Source of the DNA: Roseomonas aeriglobus
GTDB taxonomy: Bacteria; Pseudomonadota; Alphaproteobacteria; Sphingomonadales; Sphingomonadaceae
DNA: 64,000 bases
Reading direction: 5' to 3'
Assembly: GCA_016937575.1 (NCBI GenBank)
Contig: JAFHKN010000002.1
Coordinates: 3,035,001 to 3,099,000, forward strand
Positions 25,216 to 32,338 of the stretch are shown piece after piece. Each line of letters opens with the position of its first letter. The stretch's first letter is position 1. The notes below the pieces were generated by a model that worked only from the letters and a program-made list of their open reading frames with translations, did not search any database and was not told where the DNA came from. Both the position numbers and the translations under genes were made by a program.

Positions 25216-26535
25216 TCACCGGCGGAACAGCGCGACGGGATCGATGCCGAACGTCCGCGACGCGCGCTCGGCGATCACGGGATCGCGCAGCTTGACCTGG
25301 AGCGACGCAAGCGGTCCGCGTGAACCCTTGTTGGCCGGATCGAGCCCACCATCGCCGCCACGCGCGGTGCCCAGCTGTGCCGCCTCGCGATCCGGCTGCC
25401 CCGCCGCCCTGAGTACGGTCGCGACGAAGATGGTTTTGGTCCTGGAGGGTTTGGTCGCGTGTGCCTCGAGCGCGCGCTGGTCCAGCACCGCCTCGACCAG
25501 CGCCTCGACCGCATTCAGCGCCTTGATCAGATCGATCGCCACGAACGTGGCGGCCTCGCTGGACTCGAGCCCGAACCAGAAGCCGCTCATGCTGGTCTGG
25601 GTCAGGTTCTGCTCGAAGATATCGCGGTTGGTAATCCCGGCGACAGCGGCGACCGCGTTGGCGATCGCGCCAAGCTTGGTGGTCACGCGCGCATCGGCAC
25701 AAGCCGCCCGGCGCAGCATCGCGCGGACCTCGATCGCGACCGCCCACACGAAGTCACCGGCTGCGCCGCTGGCGAGCAATTTGTCGCCAAGCAGCTTCTT
25801 GCGGACTGCATCATCATCACCGCTCATCGTCGGTGCCCGCGCGATCAGCTCGCTGACCGCGATCGCCGGTTCGGCAACCGATGTCAGCAGGACGTGGCCG
25901 GCGGACTTCCAGACGGTGTAGCCCGCGAAATGCCGTCCGTGCGGGCTGATGGCGAGGCGACGGATGTGCGCGATATTATCGTGCGCCATGCCGATCAGCA
26001 GGATACGCGCATGATCGCATAGCAGGTGCTTCAGCCTGGACCGGTCGATCCCGGCTTGCGTGCCTAGCCGCGCTGCCAAGCGCAACTGACGTTCGAACAA
26101 CGCCCGGAAGATGCGGGGATGCGTCTCGCGCAGTTCGTCCAGCGCCTCGGCATGGGCGTCGAGACGATCGCCCAGCCAGTCGCTGGTGATCCAGAAGAGT
26201 GCATCATCCCTGGCGAAGACCGAACTTGCCTCAGTTGAAATGATCGCGAGCAACTGCTCGCGGATCGCCTTGTAATCGCCAGGCAGCGTCCCGAAGTGCA
26301 GGCTGGACAAGGGGTGGCGCACTGCTGCGTTCCTGAGTTCGACAGCGGCGCGGATCGGGGCTGGCAACGATTTGGAACCCTGGCCCGTATCGAGAATGAA
26401 TGCGGCCACGAGCTGGGCCAGCTCATGCCGGTCGAACAATGCAACGTTACGGGCGGCAGCGGTGGCGCGCTCGGCGCGTGTCAGGACGCGGCGGATCTGG
26501 GGCGCCTTCGGGGGCTTGCGAACTTTACGCGGCAT
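25216..26535 (-). CDS. Helical protein of unknown function (439 aa)
   Basis: No family recognised. The protein begins very basic (MPRKVRKPPKAPQIRRVLTRAERATAAARN) and is then predicted almost entirely helical and soluble, with a central HDNIAHIRRLAISPHGRHFAGY segment and a run of hydrophobic helices near residues 215-340. There is no signal peptide. It is the last same-strand gene of the putative tRNA-linked element. The basic N-terminus could contact nucleic acid, but that is a guess. Confidence 0.7.
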   Translation of the reverse strand: MPRKVRKPPKAPQIRRVLTRAERATAAARNVALFDRHELAQLVAAFILDTGQGSKSLPAPIRAAVELRNAAVRHPLSSLHFGTLPGDYKAIREQLLAIISTEASSVFARDDALFWITSDWLGDRLDAHAEALDELRETHPRIFRALFERQLRLAARLGTQAGIDRSRLKHLLCDHARILLIGMAHDNIAHIRRLAISPHGRHFAGYTVWKSAGHVLLTSVAEPAIAVSELIARAPTMSGDDDAVRKKLLGDKLLASGAAGDFVWAVAIEVRAMLRRAACADARVTTKLGAIANAVAAVAGITNRDIFEQNLTQTSMSGFWFGLESSEAATFVAIDLIKALNAVEALVEAVLDQRALEAHATKPSRTKTIFVATVLRAAGQPDREAAQLGTARGGDGGLDPANKGSRGPLASLQVKLRDPVIAERASRTFGIDPVALFRR

Positions 26536-26857
26536 GCGACCATAGCCCTGGCTATGGATCGCGGTCCGGGAGCGATCTCGTGAGGTTAGCCCTTTCTAGG
26601 GGCTGAGCCACACTCAGGGATGGCCCGCGACCGACTGGGGGTTGACTGCGCCCCGCTGCTTCTCCTTTGGCGCCCAGACCTGCGCCAACACTACCCGATC
26701 GAATGCACGCGTCGTCAAAGCATCCGACCAGCGAAAGATAGCATGAGAGACAGGCCACGAAAAGCGCGAATTGAGCGCTATTGTCGTCGCGCGTGCTGCT
26801 TAGTGAAGGTGACGTGCAAAGGGGAAGGTTCCTGTGCCTCAACACAGGAGATGAAAA
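26536..26857. other. Intergenic region with a hairpin over a ribosome site
   Basis: These 322 bases hold no convincing gene. Near the right end CCTGTG (26831-26836) and CACAGG (26843-26848) form a perfect 6-bp stem with a CCTCAA loop. The second arm overlaps the AGGAG Shine-Dalgarno (26846-26850) of the exonuclease gene. The region may also contain the far border of the tRNA-linked element, but no copy of the tRNA end was found. Confidence 0.5.
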
Positions 26858-27598
26858 ATGACTATTATCGTACTCGATATCGAAACGATCGCCGATCCCG
26901 CCGCCTGCGAACGCGCCGCCGTTGATCCGGCGGACGGGTTCCCGGCATGGCCGCTGCACCAATTGCTGTGTGTATCGCTGCTGACGGTTGATCGCGACCG
27001 CGACCAGCGGCACCGTTTCGAAGTCGAGACCTTCTCACGCTCGGCGATGTCGGAGCGCGCCATCGTCGCCGAGGTCGAGCGGCGGCTTGAGAAATGTCGT
27101 GGCGTGATCACGTACAACGGACGCGGGTTCGATATCCCGGTACTACTCGCCCGGGCCGCCTTGACCGGCGAGTATGTGCCGAGCCTATTGCGCGCCGGTA
27201 ATCGGGCGAACGCTGGGTTCCATACGGATCTCATGGATGAGATCACCAGCTACGGCGCTGCGGTCAGACCGCGGCTGGTCGATGTATGCGCAGGCTTTGG
27301 TATCCCGGCGAAACTCGACATCGCTGGCAGCAGTGTCGCCGCGCTCGCGGCGCAGGGCGATTACGGGCGCATCGAGCGCTACTGCGAATCCGACGTCGTA
27401 TCGACATGGCTCGCCGCCCAGATGTGGTGGTCGGCACAGGCACCGGGGTTGGGCATCGAGCACTGGCGCGAACTGGCCGGATGGATATTCAGCAACCAGC
27501 CGCGATTGGCTCATCTGCTGCCCTATGTCCCGGCGCCCACCGTGCCCGGCGGCGGTTCCGCGTTCGATCCATGTGCGGCCGGGCTGATCGATCTTTGA
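26858..27598 (+). CDS. PolB-like 3'-5' exonuclease domain protein
   Basis: The 246-residue protein is a DEDD-type exonuclease of the DNA_pol_B_exo2 type. Exo I is IIVLDIETIADP (Asp-x-Glu), Exo II is ITYNGRGFDIPVLL and Exo III is IERYCESDVVSTW with the Tyr/Asp pattern. It stands alone without a polymerase domain. Such proteins are predicted to trim DNA or RNA 3' ends; the cellular role is unknown. A hairpin covers its ribosome site. It lies at the edge of the accessory region and has no obvious partner. Confidence 0.85.
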   Translation: MTIIVLDIETIADPAACERAAVDPADGFPAWPLHQLLCVSLLTVDRDRDQRHRFEVETFSRSAMSERAIVAEVERRLEKCRGVITYNGRGFDIPVLLARAALTGEYVPSLLRAGNRANAGFHTDLMDEITSYGAAVRPRLVDVCAGFGIPAKLDIAGSSVAALAAQGDYGRIERYCESDVVSTWLAAQMWWSAQAPGLGIEHWRELAGWIFSNQPRLAHLLPYVPAPTVPGGGSAFDPCAAGLIDL

Positions 27599-27724
27599 AT
27601 GGACAACCAGTCCCAGCTTTCCTGCGGCAGCTAGGCGCCCCAATTTCCGCCCTCTGGCCTCACTTGAGGCACTCCTAGAAGCGGCCGTTCTGCGTGGCTC
27701 AGGGGGGAGCCTCGGTCGGTTGAT

Positions 27725-28633
27725 CTAGCCGATCATTGCGCCTGCCAGATGCTGCAACTTGTCGGGGTTGCGAACGATGTAGATCGCTGCGATCTTGCCG
27801 TCCCGTATATCGAGGGCGGTAGTTTGCACGAGGCCGCGATCGACGCTGATGTAGCCAGGCAGGCCATCAATCTCGGCAGTGCGTAGCAGTTGGGCGGTCG
27901 GCGCGTTCTTGCGCTGCAGTCCGGCGAACAAGCGCAGCGCGCGATCAACGCCGCGGATCACGTTGCGGAAGGCCATGACCTTGCCGCCGCCGTCCGAGTG
28001 GATCTCCACCTCTTGGGCAAGCAGCGAGGCAAGTGAGGCGGTATCGCCATCGCGTGCGGCAACGAAGAACGCCTGAGTTATCCGGTCTGCCTCGGCTGCT
28101 TCCACGCTGAAGCGCGGTCGCGCGGCCTGGATATGCTTGCGTGCGCGAGAAGCCAGCTGGCGCACAGCAGCCGGCTCCCGACTAAGCGTCACCGCAACGT
28201 CGCTCAGAGCCACATCGAATACGTCGTGCAGCAGGAAAGCTGCGCGTTCCAGCGGCGACAGGCGCTCCATCGCGAGCATCAGCGTGACCGTGAGATCGTC
28301 GGCAATCGCTTCATCGGGATCGGTCGAGCCCACCAGCGGGTCTGGCAGCCATGGGCCGATGTAAGTTTCGCGGCGCGAGCGAGCGGATTTCAGGCGATCG
28401 AGGCATAGCCGGGTGACGACCCGCGTGAGATAGGCGGCGGGCGAGTCGATGCCACCCTCGACCTGCTCCCATTTCAACCAGCTATCCTGGACGACGTCCT
28501 CGGCTTCGCTGAACGAGCCGAGCATTCGATAGGCCAGGCGGACAAGACGCTTACGCTCGCGCTGAAAGTCACCCAAGCGAGAACTCGGTCCGATCGTCTT
28601 TGCTGACACCTTCGCGCTGTCGACCCTCGTCAT
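27725..28633 (-). CDS. ECF41-group sigma factor (SigJ type) with SnoaL-like C-terminal extension
   Basis: This is an alternative sigma factor. Region 2 (RLVRLAYRMLGSFSEAEDVVQDSWLKW) and region 4 (LSPLERAAFLLHDVF ... SREPAAVRQLASRARKHI) are clear. The ECF41 hallmarks are all present: the WLPDP linker motif, a SnoaL-like domain with DGGGK, and the late NPDKL, which in this group modulate sigma activity in place of an anti-sigma factor. ATG 28633 has GGAG upstream; a longer frame would run through the promoter. It is divergent from a carboxymuconolactone-decarboxylase gene, the classic ECF41 context. Confidence 0.93.
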   Translation of the reverse strand: MTRVDSAKVSAKTIGPSSRLGDFQRERKRLVRLAYRMLGSFSEAEDVVQDSWLKWEQVEGGIDSPAAYLTRVVTRLCLDRLKSARSRRETYIGPWLPDPLVGSTDPDEAIADDLTVTLMLAMERLSPLERAAFLLHDVFDVALSDVAVTLSREPAAVRQLASRARKHIQAARPRFSVEAAEADRITQAFFVAARDGDTASLASLLAQEVEIHSDGGGKVMAFRNVIRGVDRALRLFAGLQRKNAPTAQLLRTAEIDGLPGYISVDRGLVQTTALDIRDGKIAAIYIVRNPDKLQHLAGAMIG

Positions 28634-28663
28634 CTTGCGTCGCTCCAATGGTTTCCCTGATCT

Positions 28664-28690
28664 GACGAGCCAGCTCGCTGCAGTGTGACA
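28664..28690 (-). promoter_or_regulatory. ECF41-type promoter of the sigma factor gene
   Basis: On the minus strand TGTCACA (28690-28684), 16 bases, then CGTC (28667-28664). This equals the published ECF41 promoter motif TGTCACA-N16-CGTC exactly and ends about 30 bases before the sigma factor start, implying autoregulation. Confidence 0.85.
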
Positions 28691-28722
28691 TGGTCGCAGG
28701 CAGAACGAAAATTCCTGGGGCA

Positions 28723-28749
28723 TGTCACATCGCCAGAGCCCGCCTCGTC
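28723..28749 (+). promoter_or_regulatory. ECF41-type promoter of the decarboxylase-like gene
   Basis: TGTCACA (28723-28729), 16 bases, then CGTC (28746-28749): an exact ECF41 motif on the plus strand. It lies 46 bases before the GTG start at 28796. Confidence 0.88.
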
Positions 28750-28795
28750 AGTGCAGCGAGCGTCACTTGGGCGCTGCTGCAAGAGGAGTGATGGC

Positions 28796-29251
28796 GTGAA
28801 CGAGATCAAAAGGCTGGTGTGGCATGAGGTTGCGCCCGTGGGCGCCAAGGCACTGTTCGGCGTGCACCACTACGTAACAACGGGCACCAACTTGCCGGAA
28901 GAGATGATCCACCTCGTGTTCCTGCGCGTGTCGCAGATCAACGGCTGCGCGCACTGCATCGACCTGCATACGCGCGACCTGCTCAAGACAATGCCGCTCG
29001 ACAAGGTGGTGCTGCTGCCGGTGTGGGCTGAGGTGCCCCACCTCTTCGATCCGCGATACCGCGCAGCCCTTGCCTGGGCCGAAGAAGTTACGCGTGTCAG
29101 CGAGACCCATGCCTCGGACGACGCCTATGCCGCAGTAGCGGCAGTGTTCGAGCCACGTGACTTGGTCGACCTGACCATCGCGATCGCGGCGATGAACGCC
29201 TTCAACCGGCTTGGCGCGCCATTTCGTTTGCCGGTCAAAGCCAAGCCCTGA
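28796..29251 (+). CDS. Carboxymuconolactone decarboxylase/AhpD-like protein
   Basis: The 151-residue helical protein has the AhpD-type redox motif NGCAHCIDLH (CxxC...H), seen in peroxidase-like members of the family. It is the expected ECF41 target gene and has an ECF41 promoter motif upstream. The GTG at 28796 is preceded by AAGAGGAG with good spacing; earlier in-frame starts lie inside the promoter. The sequence suggests a thiol-dependent detoxifying or redox role; the true substrate is unknown. Confidence 0.9.
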   Translation: MNEIKRLVWHEVAPVGAKALFGVHHYVTTGTNLPEEMIHLVFLRVSQINGCAHCIDLHTRDLLKTMPLDKVVLLPVWAEVPHLFDPRYRAALAWAEEVTRVSETHASDDAYAAVAAVFEPRDLVDLTIAIAAMNAFNRLGAPFRLPVKAKP

Positions 29252-29280
29252 CACTTCCCGACGTATCGGATCTACTGATC

Positions 29281-29760
29281 ATGACCGAACGACTAAATCA
29301 CATGCGCCAGGTGCCGGCGCTGACGCAGAAGCTCACCGAACTTACCCTCACACTCAAGAAGGGGACAGTCGAGCAGACCATCCTGAGCTTGATCGAGATA
29401 CGAACGTCGCAGCTCAATGGCTGTGCCTTCTGCCTCGACATGCACGTCAAACAGGCCAAGCTCCACGGCGAGCGCGAGCTGCGCCTCCACCACCTCGCGA
29501 TCTGGCGTGAATCGACCCTGTTCAGTGATCGCGAGCGCGCTGCACTGACATGGACCGAAGCGCTCACCCGGCTCTCGCCCCACGGCGTGGCAGACGACAT
29601 CTACGCGGACGCACGCGCGCAGTTCTCGGAAGATGAGCTCGTCTACCTCACCTACATGGTGATGGTGATCAACGCTTGGAATCGCGCCTCGATTGCGTTC
29701 CGGCCGGTGCCCGGGTCGCAGGACAAGGCTTTTGGGCTGGATAAATCAGGGCTGTCTTGA
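29281..29760 (+). CDS. Second carboxymuconolactone decarboxylase/AhpD-like protein
   Basis: The 159-residue protein carries the same motif, NGCAFCLDMH, in a helical AhpD-like fold (LSLIEIRTSQLNGCAFC, then DRERAALTWTEALTRL). It follows the first copy by 29 bp on the same strand, so it is probably co-transcribed from the ECF41 promoter. The two copies are clearly divergent, not a recent duplication. They may form a hetero-oligomer or act on different substrates. Confidence 0.9.
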   Translation: MTERLNHMRQVPALTQKLTELTLTLKKGTVEQTILSLIEIRTSQLNGCAFCLDMHVKQAKLHGERELRLHHLAIWRESTLFSDRERAALTWTEALTRLSPHGVADDIYADARAQFSEDELVYLTYMVMVINAWNRASIAFRPVPGSQDKAFGLDKSGLS

Positions 29761-30295
29761 TCGAGAGCATGAGTTATTCATCGAGCGGTCGCCCAAAGGC
29801 GCTCAAGTCAAATGAACGGCCGCTCGTCCGAAGACTCGCAGTCTTCCGCTATGCGCCCTCATCTCCGCCATTCTGGTTCCGCTCGATCGATCCCGAAAGT
29901 TGCAGTTCGTTCAAGCCAGTTTGTCCGGTCAAAGACTGCGAGTACGCTTTCGGGTGGCGATCGCTGCCGTTCGTCCTGCGTCCGTCGCTTGAACCGGACA
30001 AGTCGGGTTGGCAGAGGACAGAGCATAGGTATGACGGCAAGGATCCGCCGTGAAGTCTGATCCACCTAACGACTACCGATCCAACTTGCGGACAGGGTCC
30101 GTGACCTTGATTTCGCGCCATCGTCGTCGAACGGGTTGTTCCGGCAGTTCGGAGTAATCGTCAACGAATCCCATGCCATCAAACTACGTGAGGACCCCTG
30201 CAATTCAATGCCCGCGGACTCGACCCCGGGACGTCAGCATCGCCCGTGCCTCGAAACGTCAGAGGCTACTCATATGAGCAGGTTGGCGATCCGGT
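29761..30295. other. Gene-poor stretch
   Basis: I see no convincing gene in these 535 bases. Short open frames are present on both strands but lack ribosome sites and conserved-looking sequence. A small perfect hairpin GAAGACT-CGC-AGTCTTC lies near 29827. The region may be a decayed gene or an old insertion border. Confidence 0.5.
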
Positions 30296-30550
30296 TCAGG
30301 TCCCGACGTACCGCAACCCTAACTTACCATCTGCTTGCGTCCAGCATACCAGCGCAGGCCGATCCGCTCTGTCCCAGCGTACGGCAATTTGCTGGCCCAC
30401 CTCGAACGCGTGCGTGCAATGCGCGCGTGCGCCAGTGTCGCTGACGTCCAGCAGATGCGCGCGATACTCGTTGCCGTTCGAAGTGATGATCGACACCTCA
30501 AACACTTTGATTCGGACAGCGTCGCGGCGCTCAGTGGCGGAGGTCGGCAT
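30296..30550 (-). CDS. PilZ-domain protein (84 aa)
   Basis: PilZ domains bind cyclic di-GMP. The protein opens TSATERRDAVRIKVFEVSI, an R-x-x-x-R-like basic segment, and has the second motif DVSDTGARAHC (D/N-x-S-x-x-G), followed by beta strands up to LGLRYVG. It consists of the domain alone, so it is probably an adaptor. Its start overlaps the TpsB-type gene stop by 1 bp, so the two are co-translated, linking cyclic di-GMP to that secretion pore. Confidence 0.82.
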   Translation of the reverse strand: MPTSATERRDAVRIKVFEVSIITSNGNEYRAHLLDVSDTGARAHCTHAFEVGQQIAVRWDRADRPALVCWTQADGKLGLRYVGT

Positions 30551-32187
30551 CAGAACACCTTCAGCAAGCGGAGGTTTAGGCGGGGGTCGTGACTATCGGT
30601 CTCGTAGCGTGGGCCGGACAGCGGCACCGCGACTTCGACATTGGCATCGATCGATGAACTGACGTCGGCCCTGACACCACCGCCGCCGGACACGAGTCCG
30701 CCACCACCGAACCCCCCGGCAAGGTTCGTCACCCGCCCGCCATCAACGAAACTGTAAAGTTGCGCCTTGCGGCCCAGGCCCAGGGGGTTGCGCCAGTCGT
30801 AGCGCAGCTCGGCGAGGCCCATATAACCCTGGTCACCGGACCGCTCGCTATAGTCATAGCCGCGCAGGAACGCGCTGCCGCCGATGCCGATCTCCTCGGC
30901 GACGAGAAGAGGGGCGCTCGAGACTTGGGCCTGGGTGGCGAGACGCAAGCTGACCCCACCGCCCAGCGGCCGGGTCCAGTCCGCCCAGCCGAGCAGCGCC
31001 GTGAACGTGCCGTCGGCATCGTCACGCGACGCCATCGGATCGCCGGCTCGCGTGGCGCCTAGGCCATCCAACCCACGCGAAAGCGTGAGCGTCCCGCGAA
31101 GAACACCGCCGGCGGCCTGCATGTTGCCGTTTACGCTGACCCGGACCGCGAAGATGCGGTCGCGCCGGCGCCGCTCACCCGCGCGGAACTGTTCAACGTC
31201 GCGCACGCTCAGATTGCCACCCAACCACAGGCTGGCGTTGCGACGACGGTGAAGAGGGTGAAGTAGGGAAATGGTCGCCGACACGCTGTCACCGGCAATG
31301 TCGAACGCATCCAGATAGGCACCCGGGCGCGTCGACGATGCGGCGACGGCGACCGCGACTTCGGTCCCGTCGCGGCTGACGCGCTTGCTGTATCCGGTAC
31401 GGACATATTGCAGCTCGTCGGGTTCGAACGGTGTAGTCACATACGTAACCGTGAATGCATCGTCGGACGAAAAGACACCGTTGATGTCGGCGTCGAGGCG
31501 CAGCTGTTCGGGACCGATCGGCGCCGTACTGTCGTTCTCCAGCACGGCACGGATGCGCGATTGGGTCGCGTGGGTCTTTACGACCAGCGTCCCGTGGCCG
31601 TCCTCGCGGACGAAGGCGCTGCGCAGGATGGTGACGCCGTCGATATCGCCGGCGACCAGCAGGCGACGCTCGACCTCGTTCATGCGCGCCGGTTTCCCGA
31701 TCAACGGCGCGAGCGCTGCGCGGACGGCGGAGTTGTCGTCGCCGTCGATGCGCACCGCCTCCAGCACGCCCGGATCATAGCGAATTTTGAGAACACCGGC
31801 GGCAAGGCGTTGTGGCACGATCGACGCGGAAGCAAAGACATAGCCGCGACCGCGCGCGCGGCTGCCGATCTCCTCTGTCAGCCGGATCAGGTCGTCGGCG
31901 CCGAGCGACCGCCCGATGTAGCGCGCGACGATGTCGGAAAAGTCGCGCTCCGTCAGGCCCTGCAAGCCATCGAACGTAATGGCGCCGACATCGATCGCGC
32001 CACTTGCCGGCACTGCCGTCGCAGGTCCGGTCGCCTCGACGACGGGTGTCGGTTCGCGAACCTTTGCGGGCTTGGGAAGATTGTCGCGCTCGATCCGCGC
32101 CGGATCGACCCGATCGATTGCTGTCTGGGCAAGCGCGGGCGACGCCATCGCGATGGCGCAAGCACTTGTCCAGACTCTGATGTGCAT
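30550..32187 (-). CDS. ShlB/FhaC-type outer-membrane transporter (TpsB)
   Basis: TpsB proteins are 16-strand Omp85-like barrels that secrete one large partner (TpsA). The signal peptide VWTSACAIAMASPALAQ is followed by a Pro-rich plug-like helix region, a POTRA domain (GAIDVGAITFDGLQGLTERD) and the barrel. The barrel includes the conserved FLRGYDYSERSGDQGYMG motif (family RGY/FRGY type) and ends in an aromatic residue (LRLLKVF). It is 545 residues, full length for the family. No TpsA is adjacent. The PilZ gene follows and the FecR-type gene is divergent. Confidence 0.92.
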   Translation of the reverse strand: MHIRVWTSACAIAMASPALAQTAIDRVDPARIERDNLPKPAKVREPTPVVEATGPATAVPASGAIDVGAITFDGLQGLTERDFSDIVARYIGRSLGADDLIRLTEEIGSRARGRGYVFASASIVPQRLAAGVLKIRYDPGVLEAVRIDGDDNSAVRAALAPLIGKPARMNEVERRLLVAGDIDGVTILRSAFVREDGHGTLVVKTHATQSRIRAVLENDSTAPIGPEQLRLDADINGVFSSDDAFTVTYVTTPFEPDELQYVRTGYSKRVSRDGTEVAVAVAASSTRPGAYLDAFDIAGDSVSATISLLHPLHRRRNASLWLGGNLSVRDVEQFRAGERRRRDRIFAVRVSVNGNMQAAGGVLRGTLTLSRGLDGLGATRAGDPMASRDDADGTFTALLGWADWTRPLGGGVSLRLATQAQVSSAPLLVAEEIGIGGSAFLRGYDYSERSGDQGYMGLAELRYDWRNPLGLGRKAQLYSFVDGGRVTNLAGGFGGGGLVSGGGGVRADVSSSIDANVEVAVPLSGPRYETDSHDPRLNLRLLKVF

Positions 32188-32338
32188 CAATTTTACGGCC
32201 TGCAGTATTCGCGAAGTCCAAGCAGTAGCAGCCAAAGTGTTACAAAAGGCTCAAATTTACGGAATTTAACCAAGAGTCAGAAGAGCGTGGAAATCTCTGG
32301 GTCCTATTGGCCACGATGAGTCAAAAGGGGATCCATTG

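Noticed and set aside
29757..30060. Two overlapping frames of 82-98 residues after the second decarboxylase-like gene
   Set aside because: No ribosome site, no recognisable domain and mutually overlapping frames with equal claims.
30205..30235. GGACTCGACCCCGGGA resembling an inverted tRNA T arm
   Set aside because: No acceptor, anticodon or D arm can be built around it.
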